Origin: an uncultured Eubacteriales bacterium
Lineage (GTDB): Bacteria > Bacillota > Clostridia > Oscillospirales > CAG-272
Assembly: GCA_900546635.1 (NCBI GenBank)
Contig: URDS01000049.1
Location: 1 to 17,618 of the forward strand
DNA length: 17,618 bases
Direction: 5' to 3'
The position numbers and the translations under genes are program-made. Shown piece by piece: positions 7,070-13,433 of this stretch. The first letter of the stretch is position 1. Every line of letters starts with the position of its first letter. The notes beneath the pieces are model-generated. The model saw only the letters and a list, made by a program, of their open reading frames with translations. It ran no database searches and had not been told where the DNA came from.

Positions 7070-7097
7070 ACATGAACATATTTGCATATGAACATGT
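7070..7097. promoter_or_regulatory. Probable ArsR/SmtB operator
   Basis: Directly after the -10 box lies a 20-bp imperfect inverted repeat (ACATGAACAT at 7070-7079, ATTTGCATAT at 7080-7089; half-sites match at 7 of 10). A further ATATGAACAT half-site follows at 7086-7095, and ACATG/CATGT lie at the outer ends. ATGAACAT occurs twice, 16 bp apart. TGAACA-type half-sites overlapping the start of transcription are typical of SmtB/CzrA/CadC operators. Confidence 0.75.
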
Positions 7098-7119
7098 GAT
7101 AAAACAGGGGGTGAAATTG

Positions 7120-7497
7120 ATGACTGAAAACGAGAAAAAAATGCAAAATGGAGAAATTTCAGGCGAATTTTTGGCAGCACATGAGGATGTTGTAAAAAGA
7201 GTACTCGAAAAACAGCCGGCAGATGAATATTTGTACGATCTCGCCGAACTGTTCAAAGTATTCGGTGATTCTACAAGAATAAAAATTCTGTATGCATTGT
7301 TTGAAAGCGATCTCTGTGTCGGAGATATAGCGCAGTTGCTGAATATCAGCCAATCGGCGGTCAGCCATCAACTGAAAATTTTAAAAGACGCTAAATTGGT
7401 AAAGTTCCGTCGGGAAGGCAAAATCATATTTTATATGCTGGACGACGATCATGTAAGAACCATGCTGAGCATGGGCATGGAACATGTAGAGGAATAA
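7120..7497 (+). CDS. ArsR/SmtB-family metal-sensing repressor (SmtB-like alpha5 zinc site)
   Basis: A 125-residue winged-helix repressor. The DNA-binding region is VFGDSTRIKILYAL (47-60) through the recognition helix SQSAVSHQLKILKDAKLV (77-94) and the wing RREGKIIFYML. At the C-terminus Asp109-x-His111-x10-His122-x2-Glu125 reproduces the spacing of the SmtB alpha5 zinc ligands (Asp104, His106, His117, Glu120); Glu125 is the last residue. In alpha3, DLCVGD gives Cys66 and Asp69 as in SmtB, without the second Cys of CadC's CVC. The start is ATG 7120 with AGGGGGTG 7 nt before it; the longer frame from 7072 would begin at the predicted transcription start. It probably releases its own operator when Zn (or Co/Cd) binds. 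Confidence 0.93.
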   Translation: MTENEKKMQNGEISGEFLAAHEDVVKRVLEKQPADEYLYDLAELFKVFGDSTRIKILYALFESDLCVGDIAQLLNISQSAVSHQLKILKDAKLVKFRREGKIIFYMLDDDHVRTMLSMGMEHVEE

Positions 7498-7523
7498 CGA
7501 TATTTTTTTAAAGGAGAACTGAC

Positions 7524-7742
7524 ATGCAAAAACTGTATACGATTGCGGTAGACTGTGCAAATTGCGCAGCGAAAATGGAAGACGCGGTAAACGCTACAAA
7601 AGGCGTAAAAAGCGCCGTTCTTAGCTTTATGACCCAAAAGATGCGAGTAGAATTTGAAGAAGAGGCAGATATTGATGCTGTGATGAAAGAAGCACGGAAA
7701 CGCTGCAAAAAAATAGAACAGGACTGCGAAATTTTTCTATAA
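7524..7742 (+). CDS. Free-standing HMA-domain metal-binding protein
   Basis: A 72-residue single HMA (ferredoxin-like) domain. The metal loop VDCANCAAKMEDAV (residues 9-22) has the Cys-x-x-Cys pair at 11 and 14, preceded by Asp, as in the N-terminal domains of Zn/Cd-ATPases rather than the MTC(A/G)xC of copper chaperones. A further Cys pair (in KRCKKIEQDCEIF) lies near the C-terminus. AAGGAGA stands 7 nt before ATG 7524. It lies between the repressor and an ATPase lacking this domain, so it probably acts as the detached metal-binding domain or chaperone of that pump. CopZ-like copper carriage is less likely given the context. Confidence 0.88.
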   Translation: MQKLYTIAVDCANCAAKMEDAVNATKGVKSAVLSFMTQKMRVEFEEEADIDAVMKEARKRCKKIEQDCEIFL

Positions 7743-7756
7743 AAGGAGTGGAGGTT

Positions 7757-9637
7757 ATGACAGCGAAACAAAAGCGTGTTCTATTCAGAATTATCGCCTC
7801 CGCCGCTTTGCTGATTACGGTTTTTATTCTGAATTTATCCATTGATATGCACCTGTATCTTGAGGCCGCGCTGTATTTACTGGCTTATTGTATAATCGGT
7901 TATGATATTTTAATGAAAGCTTTCAGAGGTATTCTGAACAGGCAAATATTTGATGAGAATTTTTTGATGACGGTGGCGACAATCGGCGCAATTTTGCTTG
8001 GCGATTATAAAGAAAGTGTCGCTGTTATGCTGTTTTATCAGATCGGAGAACTGTTCCAAAGCGTCGCTGTAGGAAAAAGCCGGAAAAACATTGCCGATCT
8101 CATGGACATTCGGCCGGACTATGCCAATTTGCTTGTAGACGGCAGACTGGAAAAAACAAATCCGGAGGATATACCGGTAGGGGCGGAAATCGTGGTCAAT
8201 CCGGGTGAAAAAATTCCCATTGACGGGATGATTTCGGACGGAACATCCACGCTGAACACAAGCGCACTGACCGGAGAGAGCGTTCCTTTGGATGTAAAAG
8301 AGGGAGACGCGGTCATCAGCGGCTGCATCAATATGTCCGGCGCGATCAAAGTCAGAACAACAAAGGAGTTTGGGCAATCTACCGTATCCAAAATCTTAGA
8401 TCTTGTCGAAAATTCCAGCATGAAAAAATCGCGCTCGGAGAATTTTATTACGAAATTTGCACGGTATTACACACCAGCTGTATGCTGCAGTGCATTGGCT
8501 TTGGCGCTGATTCCGCCTGTTTGCATGATCCTTGCCGGAGCCGCTCCCGCTTGGCAACTCTGGGTGACGCGCGCCCTTACGTTTCTTGTAATCAGCTGCC
8601 CCTGCGCTCTGGTTATTTCCATTCCACTCAGCTTTTTCGGCGGAATCGGCTGTGCTTCCAAAAACGGTATTCTGGTAAAAGGTTCAAATTATCTTGAAGC
8701 GCTTGCCGATACCAAATATATCGTATTTGACAAAACAGGTACGCTTACGAAAGGCGTTTTTGAAGTCGCGGGCGTCTATCCTCAAAACGGGTTTTCAAAG
8801 CAGGAGCTTTTGTTTTATGCCGCTTATGCCGAAAGCGCTTCCGGACATCCGATCAGCGTCAGTCTGAAAAAAGCTTTCGGGGACCGCATTGATCTGAATC
8901 GAGTACATGAAATTCAGGAAATTGCGGGGCACGGCGTTTGTGCGACCGTGAACGGACATAAAGTTTACGTCGGAAATCTTAAATTAATGGATTTTGCAAA
9001 TATCGCCCTGTCGGACGAGCAAAGTGAAATCACAACGGTTTATGTAGCGGTTGACGGTCTGTATGCGGGGCGCATAACCATATCCGACATTGTAAAACCA
9101 TCTTCTAAAACGGCTGTGTCGGATTTGAAAAGATGTGGGATCCGCCAAACGATCATGCTGACCGGTGATGCCAAAAACACGGCTGAGCGCGTAGCAAAAG
9201 AAGTCGGTATTGATATTGTGCACAGCGGACTGCTTCCCGCCGATAAGGTATCGGCTGTCGAAAAATTGCTTTTGAAAAAAGGAACAAAAGAAAAGCTCGC
9301 CTTTGTCGGAGACGGAATCAACGATGCGCCGGTTCTTTCAAGGGCGGATATCGGGATCGCAATGGGGGTTCTGGGTTCGGATGCGGCGATAGAAGCCGCC
9401 GATGTGGTGCTGATGGACGACGATCCGCGAAAAATTGCTTTGGCGATCAAAATATCTGCACGCACTTTAAAAATCGTTCGGGAAAATATTGCATTTGCAC
9501 TTGCCGTCAAATTTATCTGTTTGATTCTCGGCGCGGCCGGAATTGCAAATATGTGGATAGCCATATTTGCGGATGTGGGCGTTATGGTACTTGCTGTACT
9601 GAATGCGGCGCGCACATTAAAAACAGGCAGCCTGTGA
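7757..9637 (+). CDS. P1B-2-type Zn/Cd/Pb-translocating P-type ATPase lacking an N-terminal HMA domain
   Basis: A 626-residue cation-exporting ATPase of the cytoplasmic membrane. Visible motifs: TGES 172-175 in the actuator domain, the transport motif CPC at 281-283, phosphorylation site DKTGTLTKG with Asp325, SGHP with His364, and hinge GDGIND from Asp519. In the last two membrane helices Lys585 and Asp606 (DVG) stand 21 residues apart, as do Lys693 and Asp714 of ZntA, which marks the P1B-2 (Zn/Cd/Pb) class and not copper. The protein begins directly with membrane helices, so the metal-binding domain is supplied separately by the preceding gene. ATG 7757 is chosen over GTG 7748, since AAAGGAGTG (7742-7750) would sit on the latter. 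Confidence 0.95.
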   Translation: MTAKQKRVLFRIIASAALLITVFILNLSIDMHLYLEAALYLLAYCIIGYDILMKAFRGILNRQIFDENFLMTVATIGAILLGDYKESVAVMLFYQIGELFQSVAVGKSRKNIADLMDIRPDYANLLVDGRLEKTNPEDIPVGAEIVVNPGEKIPIDGMISDGTSTLNTSALTGESVPLDVKEGDAVISGCINMSGAIKVRTTKEFGQSTVSKILDLVENSSMKKSRSENFITKFARYYTPAVCCSALALALIPPVCMILAGAAPAWQLWVTRALTFLVISCPCALVISIPLSFFGGIGCASKNGILVKGSNYLEALADTKYIVFDKTGTLTKGVFEVAGVYPQNGFSKQELLFYAAYAESASGHPISVSLKKAFGDRIDLNRVHEIQEIAGHGVCATVNGHKVYVGNLKLMDFANIALSDEQSEITTVYVAVDGLYAGRITISDIVKPSSKTAVSDLKRCGIRQTIMLTGDAKNTAERVAKEVGIDIVHSGLLPADKVSAVEKLLLKKGTKEKLAFVGDGINDAPVLSRADIGIAMGVLGSDAAIEAADVVLMDDDPRKIALAIKISARTLKIVRENIAFALAVKFICLILGAAGIANMWIAIFADVGVMVLAVLNAARTLKTGSL

Positions 9638-9660
9638 AAATTGAAGTTCTGCAACTGTAT

Positions 9661-9706
9661 AAAGACCTTGAGTAAAATCAAATTTACCTAAGGTCTTTTA
9701 TTTTAT
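9661..9706 (+). terminator. Rho-independent terminator after the metal ATPase
   Basis: AAAGACCTT (9661-9669) pairs with AAGGTCTTT (9690-9698) and inner GTAAA pairs with TTTAC, joined by a G-U and one A-C mismatch. An ATCAAA loop closes it, and TATTTTAT follows. Confidence 0.9.
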
Positions 9707-9749
9707 ATCATAATATTTTGTTTTTCCTCTGGCAATTTGAAACAATATC

Positions 9750-9782
9750 CTGTATAATACCTGTATAATAAACGTATAAAGT
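9750..9782 (+). repeat. Three tandem 11-bp repeats upstream of the sigma-factor gene
   Basis: CTGTATAATAC, CTGTATAATAA and ACGTATAAAGT follow one another at an exact 11-bp period, each with a GTATAA core. The first two contain a full TATAAT. No -35 box at normal spacing is convincing: TTGAAA at 9737-9742 is 10 bp from the first TATAAT and 21 bp from the second. The array may be a promoter cluster or a helically phased regulator site. Confidence 0.75.
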
Positions 9783-9858
9783 TTGCTTTGCTGTTTGAAG
9801 TGAGGACTTTTTCATATTTCTTCGACTAACAATTGACAGCAGAGCGGTGGAGGAAACT

Positions 9859-10413
9859 ATGGATCACGGTGCAATGTGTTACCGCCGTTTTCTGGATGGG
9901 GAAGACCGTGCTTTTGATGAGATTATGGATATTTATCATGACGGTCTGATCCTGTTTATAAATAAATTGGTCGCCAATTATTCTATTGCCGAAGAGCTTG
10001 CTGCGGATACATTTGTTGAGCTTTTGACACATAAAAAACGATTTCTTGGAAAATGTGATTTCAAAACATATCTTTATTCAATCGGACGGCATAAAGCAAT
10101 TGATTATATCCGCAGGGAAGCGCGCAAAAAGACTGTGCCCACGGATGAAATTTTGGAGCTTCCCGGCGATCAGCACATAGAAGAGCGCTTTATCGAGGAC
10201 GAATCCAAGCGGATTTTACATCAGGCGATTTCCAAACTGAGTGAAGATTATCGTGCGGCGGTATATTTGATTTTTTTTGAAGATCTTTCATATGAAGATG
10301 CCGCCAGAGTTTTGGGGAAAAATAAAAAACAAATAGACAATCTGATTTATCGGGCTAAGGCTGCGTTGAAGAAAATTTTAACAGAAGGGGGCGGTTCGGA
10401 TGCGCAATATTGA
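9859..10413 (+). CDS. ECF-type RNA polymerase sigma factor
   Basis: A 184-residue group 4 sigma factor. Region 2 runs from about residue 10 to 90 (AFDEIMDIYHDGLILF, then EELAADTFVELL and YLYSIGRHKAIDYIRRE, which cover the -10 recognition and melting helix). Region 4 is about 125-175 (KLSEDYRAAVYLIFFEDLSYEDAARVLG, then the helix-turn-helix KKQIDNLIYRAKAALKK). There is no region 1 or 3, as usual for ECF proteins. ATG 9859 has GGTGGAGG (9846-9853) upstream; GTG 9847 lies inside that site and is rejected. The last 14 nt overlap the next gene, so translation is coupled to the putative anti-sigma. The signal and regulon cannot be read from the sequence. It is probably partly autoregulated via the upstream repeat region. 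Confidence 0.93.
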   Translation: MDHGAMCYRRFLDGEDRAFDEIMDIYHDGLILFINKLVANYSIAEELAADTFVELLTHKKRFLGKCDFKTYLYSIGRHKAIDYIRREARKKTVPTDEILELPGDQHIEERFIEDESKRILHQAISKLSEDYRAAVYLIFFEDLSYEDAARVLGKNKKQIDNLIYRAKAALKKILTEGGGSDAQY

Positions 10414-11083
10414 GGATTTCAAAAGGTATGTATACGATAAAGCGGACGATGTGCGCGCGAAAAGAAAAAGGCAGCGCCGCATATGGTTAAACGCCGCTGC
10501 TTCTTTATCGGTATTTGCCGTATGTTTTGGATTGTTTTACTATTTTAATTTATCGTCTTCGGTTTATGACGCGAATAAGGCGGAGGGATTGCCTGAGACT
10601 GCATTCAAAACAGCCGGAGGCAGGTATTACGCGGAAGAGAATCTACAGGAAACGTCCGGGGCGTTTTCGGATGCTGCAGCGCCGGAAAATGCGACCGTAA
10701 ATCTTTATACTGCCGACGATTCGCTTGTATCCGTGGAGCAAGAAATCCTGGATACAGCACAGTTTATGACAAAAGCGTCGGCGCTGCTTGGCGCGACCAA
10801 CTATTCGCATTATTCTGTCGCAGAGAATGATGCTTCCTATACAGGCGAACTTTCCGATATTGATTTTGATACTTGCGTTGCTGTAACGATTTGGTCAACG
10901 TTTGCTTCAGAACCCACTGTTCAACAGTTGCAGACTGAATATACGGACGAAGTCATTTACTTAACGCTGGTTACCGATATTGAGTCTACACCGACCGGTT
11001 CATATATGATGGTATATACGGCGCTGATTGATCGGGACGAATATACAGGTCAGCCGATTTCCATTCAGATTATACAACCTTAA
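10400..11083 (+). CDS. Single-pass membrane protein, probable anti-sigma factor
   Basis: A 227-residue protein I do not recognise beyond its architecture. It has a short charged cytoplasmic N-terminus (residues 1-29, rich in Lys and Arg), one membrane helix (about 30-50, LNAAASLSVFAVCFGLFYYF), and an acidic extracellular domain of about 175 residues. That domain is rich in Ala, Ser, Thr and Asp and predicted beta (for example VAVTIWSTF, VIYLTLVTDIE, IQIIQP). No HxxxCxxC zinc anti-sigma motif is present. It overlaps the sigma-factor gene by 14 nt and uses AAGGGGGCGG (10385-10393) as ribosome site. Position and topology support an anti-sigma or sensor role; with only ~29 cytoplasmic residues, the sigma-binding part would be unusually small. 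Confidence 0.75.
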   Translation: MRNIEDFKRYVYDKADDVRAKRKRQRRIWLNAAASLSVFAVCFGLFYYFNLSSSVYDANKAEGLPETAFKTAGGRYYAEENLQETSGAFSDAAAPENATVNLYTADDSLVSVEQEILDTAQFMTKASALLGATNYSHYSVAENDASYTGELSDIDFDTCVAVTIWSTFASEPTVQQLQTEYTDEVIYLTLVTDIESTPTGSYMMVYTALIDRDEYTGQPISIQIIQP

Positions 11084-11280
11084 ATATGAAAAAGGAAGCG
11101 TTTCAACGCTTCCTTCAGACCGTCGAAAAACCAAGGTTTTTCGACGATGGGGCGCGTATAGGCGTGAGGAGGAGAACGGCGCAAGCCGGGAGGAGACCTG
11201 ACGTCACAAGGAGAACCCCTTTCCGAAGGGCGTATTCGCGCCGTCGCGCCGTCAATGGCGGCACTCGCACGCCCGCAAGG

Positions 11281-11315
11281 TGTTTACAAGGCGGCACATG
11301 TCCGCCTTGTAAACA
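11281..11315. repeat. Perfect 14-bp inverted repeat inside the MITE-like element
   Basis: TGTTTACAAGGCGG (11281-11294) and its exact complement (11302-11315) flank a CACATGT loop. There is no T-tract immediately after on either strand, so it is not an ordinary terminator. Confidence 0.85.
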
Positions 11316-11351
11316 AATTTTATTGCAATTCCTATCTTTATCGACAGACTG

Positions 11352-11379
11352 AGGAAGCGTTTCAACGCTTCTTTTTTTG
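11352..11379 (+). terminator. Terminator at the right end of the MITE-like element
   Basis: GAAGCGTT (11354-11361) pairs with AACGCTTC (11364-11371), extended by G-U and A-U pairs, followed by seven Ts. The U-tract is on the plus strand, so it ends transcription arriving from the sigma/anti-sigma genes. The same palindrome at 11092-11115 lacks a T-tract. Confidence 0.85.
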
Positions 11380-11389
11380 TTGAGAATAC

Positions 11390-13207
11390 TCAGGATTTTG
11401 ACATGTGTTCGCAAAATTGGGTATTATACAGGGTTTGATAAGTTCCGCTATGCGCAAGCAACTGCGCATGCGTTCCTCTTTCCGATACGCAGCCGTTTTC
11501 GATTACAAGGATTTCATCCGCGGATATAATGGTGGACAATCGGTGCGCAATGATAATCGACGTGCGGCCGACCAAAAGCGGTGTAATGGCGTTTTGGATG
11601 GCTTTTTCGGAAATGGAATCCAGAGAAGAGGTCGCTTCATCTAAGATCAGAATTTTCGGATCTTTCAAAATCATTCTGGCAAGTGAAATTCGTTGCTTTT
11701 CACCGCCGGAAAGCTTAAATCCGCGGTTTCCGACCACCGTATCGTATCCAAACGGAAGCGTCATGATAAAGTCATGTATACTGGCGTCGCGGCACACACG
11801 CTCAAGGTCTTCTTTTGTCGCGTCCGGTTTTGCGTAAAGAAGATTTTCCCGTATTGTGGCGTTAAACAAATAAGTGTCCTGCGTCACGACGCCGATAGAA
11901 CTGCGCAGTGTTTGCAAGTCAAGCGTGCGTATATCCCTGCCGTCGATTGTAATCTTTCCGCCGGATACGTCGTACAAACGCGGAATTAATGAAATAATTG
12001 TGGATTTTCCGGCGCCGGAGGGACCGACAATCGCCACGGATTTTCCCGGTTCTACCGTAAACGATACGCCTTTGAGAACTTCAGTATCCGATGTATAAGA
12101 AAAATGAACGTCATCAAAGCAGAGTTTTCCCGCTATTCTTTCGGGTATGACGGCGCCGCTCTCATTTTTAATTTCAACAGGCATATCCAAATATTCAAAA
12201 ATGCGCGCAAACAGCGCCATCGAGCGGGTAAAATCAATCTGAAGTCCCAGCACGGATTCTACCGGCCTGTATAAGCGTCGAATCAGCGCCACAATTACGC
12301 TTATATCGCCGATGGTTAGATTGGGAACGCCGATTTTAATGATTAAAATACCGCCGATCAGATAAATGATGATCGGCCCGATTCCCGCGGTTACATGCAT
12401 AAAAACCCAAAACCAGCGTCCGGCCATTCGTTCGCGAACCGTCAGTTTGGCTACTTCTTCGTTTAATCCGCGGAATTTTTCATACTCCGCCTTTTCTTTG
12501 GTGAACAGCTTGGTTAAAAGCTGACCGCCGACGCTCAAAGTCTCATTAATTACCTGATTGGCGCCGTCCCGCTTTTTTTGCGCTTCGGAGGCAAGCTTCC
12601 AACGCTTTTTTCCGACTGTATCCGTAGGAATGATAAAGAGAGGAATCATAACCATGCCGATGGTAGCGAGCTGCCAGCTTTTGCTGTAGAGCGTAATCAC
12701 GGTGGTGATGATAATAATAAAATCGGAAAAGTAAGAGGTAAGAATGCCGCTGATGATGCTGGCCGCACCGCTGATGTCGCTTGTCATGCGTGTGACAATA
12801 TCACCGGGCTTTTGCGTGGTAAAAAAACGCTGAGACATGTTTTGCAGATGAGCATACATCTGATTTTTCATATCGTATGTAATTCGCTGGCCTATCCAGG
12901 TGGTGACATAGGACTGCAAAAGACCGATTAGGCGAGACCCAAGTAAAACGATGAGCGAAGCCGCAGATAACTTGTAAATCAGATTTAAATTTTCTCCTAA
13001 AATACCATCGTCTATGATTTTTCCGGTCAAAACGGAGGGCAGCAACCCCAAAACAGATGACAGAATAATCAAGACGAAAACCAATGCCAAAAACCATCGG
13101 TAAGGATGCAGATAAGAAAGAATGCGAGAGAGCATCGCCTTCGTAATTTTCGGCGACGCATTTTTTTCTTCTTCCGGGGAGTCAAATCGGGAACGTACTC
13201 TGTTCAT
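11390..13207 (-). CDS. ABC transporter half-molecule, permease fused to ATPase (ABCB/MsbA-like exporter)
   Basis: A 605-residue fused exporter, the usual length for a homodimeric or heterodimeric ABCB half-transporter. Residues about 30-330 form a six-helix membrane domain (first helix FLALVFVLIILSSVLGLLP). The ATPase has Walker A GPSGAGKST at 395-403, the Q-loop at Gln443, signature LSGGE at 499-503, Walker B ILILDE ending Asp523-Glu524, the D-loop SSLD, and His555 of the switch. All catalytic residues are intact. The start is ATG (13207-13205) with AAAGGA 6-7 nt before it; a TTG five codons earlier overlaps that site. Only one half-transporter is present, so a homodimer or a partner elsewhere is expected. 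Substrate unknown (lipid, peptide or drug). It has its own promoter and converges with the sigma operon. Confidence 0.93.
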   Translation of the reverse strand: MNRVRSRFDSPEEEKNASPKITKAMLSRILSYLHPYRWFLALVFVLIILSSVLGLLPSVLTGKIIDDGILGENLNLIYKLSAASLIVLLGSRLIGLLQSYVTTWIGQRITYDMKNQMYAHLQNMSQRFFTTQKPGDIVTRMTSDISGAASIISGILTSYFSDFIIIITTVITLYSKSWQLATIGMVMIPLFIIPTDTVGKKRWKLASEAQKKRDGANQVINETLSVGGQLLTKLFTKEKAEYEKFRGLNEEVAKLTVRERMAGRWFWVFMHVTAGIGPIIIYLIGGILIIKIGVPNLTIGDISVIVALIRRLYRPVESVLGLQIDFTRSMALFARIFEYLDMPVEIKNESGAVIPERIAGKLCFDDVHFSYTSDTEVLKGVSFTVEPGKSVAIVGPSGAGKSTIISLIPRLYDVSGGKITIDGRDIRTLDLQTLRSSIGVVTQDTYLFNATIRENLLYAKPDATKEDLERVCRDASIHDFIMTLPFGYDTVVGNRGFKLSGGEKQRISLARMILKDPKILILDEATSSLDSISEKAIQNAITPLLVGRTSIIIAHRLSTIISADEILVIENGCVSERGTHAQLLAHSGTYQTLYNTQFCEHMSKS

Positions 13208-13266
13208 TTTGTATCCTTTCAAGAGAAGTGCATATTTTATTGCCGATACGAAAAACGATCGGTTTT

Positions 13267-13295
13267 ATTTTACCTTAAAAAGCAAATTCGGTCAA
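13267..13295 (-). promoter_or_regulatory. Sigma-A promoter of the ABC transporter gene
   Basis: Minus strand: TTGACC (13295-13290), a 17-bp spacer, TAAAAT (13272-13267), about 60 nt before the start codon. The leader contains a small CCGAT/ATCGG hairpin (plus-strand 13241-13262 region) of no clear meaning. Confidence 0.78.
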
Positions 13296-13358
13296 TAGTA
13301 TTTCAATTTATCTTGCTTTGTGTATATAAATATGTTTTTATTCTCATATGGAAAATCC

Positions 13359-13387
13359 TTGCATTGTTGCGGCAATTTTGATAAAAT
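13359..13387 (+). promoter_or_regulatory. Sigma-A promoter of the polytopic membrane protein gene
   Basis: TTGCAT (13359-13364), a 17-bp spacer, TAAAAT (13382-13387), about 47 nt before ATG 13434. Its position shows that the longer reading frame open from 13320 is mostly untranscribed. Confidence 0.75.
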
Positions 13388-13433
13388 AGAATCATTATGG
13401 GACAGCATTCAGCAAGAAATGGGGGTAAACGCA

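Larger units (their letters stand above)
11092..11379. mobile_element. MITE-like hairpin-rich element with terminal inverted repeats
   Basis: This ~288-bp GC-rich interval holds no convincing gene. Both ends carry the same palindrome GAAGCGTTTCAACGCTTC. The adjoining inner sequence is inverted: TTCAGACCGTCGAAAAA reading in from the left, CTCAGTCTGTCGATAAA reading in from the right on the other strand (13 of 17 identical). The result is terminal inverted repeats of about 35 bp. Inside are a 12-bp stem (11121-11132 with 11135-11146), a CCCTT/AAGGG hairpin, and a perfect 14-bp stem (11281-11294 with 11302-11315). Frames open on both strands are low-complexity and start without ribosome sites. 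It abuts the anti-sigma stop on one side and the ABC-transporter stop on the other. Confidence 0.6.

Noticed and set aside
7072..7119. Earlier in-frame ATG for the ArsR repressor
   Set aside because: It lies 6 nt after the -10 box, at the predicted transcription start and within the operator; ATG 7120 has a proper ribosome site.
7524..7742. CopZ-type copper chaperone
   Set aside because: The metal loop is DCANC rather than MTCxxC and the neighbouring ATPase has P1B-2 (Zn/Cd) residues, so copper is unlikely.
7748..7756. GTG start for the metal ATPase
   Set aside because: It overlaps the AAAGGAGTG ribosome site that serves ATG 7757.
11086..11414. Open frames on both strands inside the hairpin-rich interval (88 and 99 codons)
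   Set aside because: They read through palindromes, are Arg/Pro/Gly-rich from GC-rich repeats, have no ribosome sites, and are better explained by the MITE-like element.
13320..13433. Longer start for the polytopic membrane protein
   Set aside because: A good promoter with its -10 box at 13382-13387 lies inside this extension, and the added residues lack membrane-protein character.
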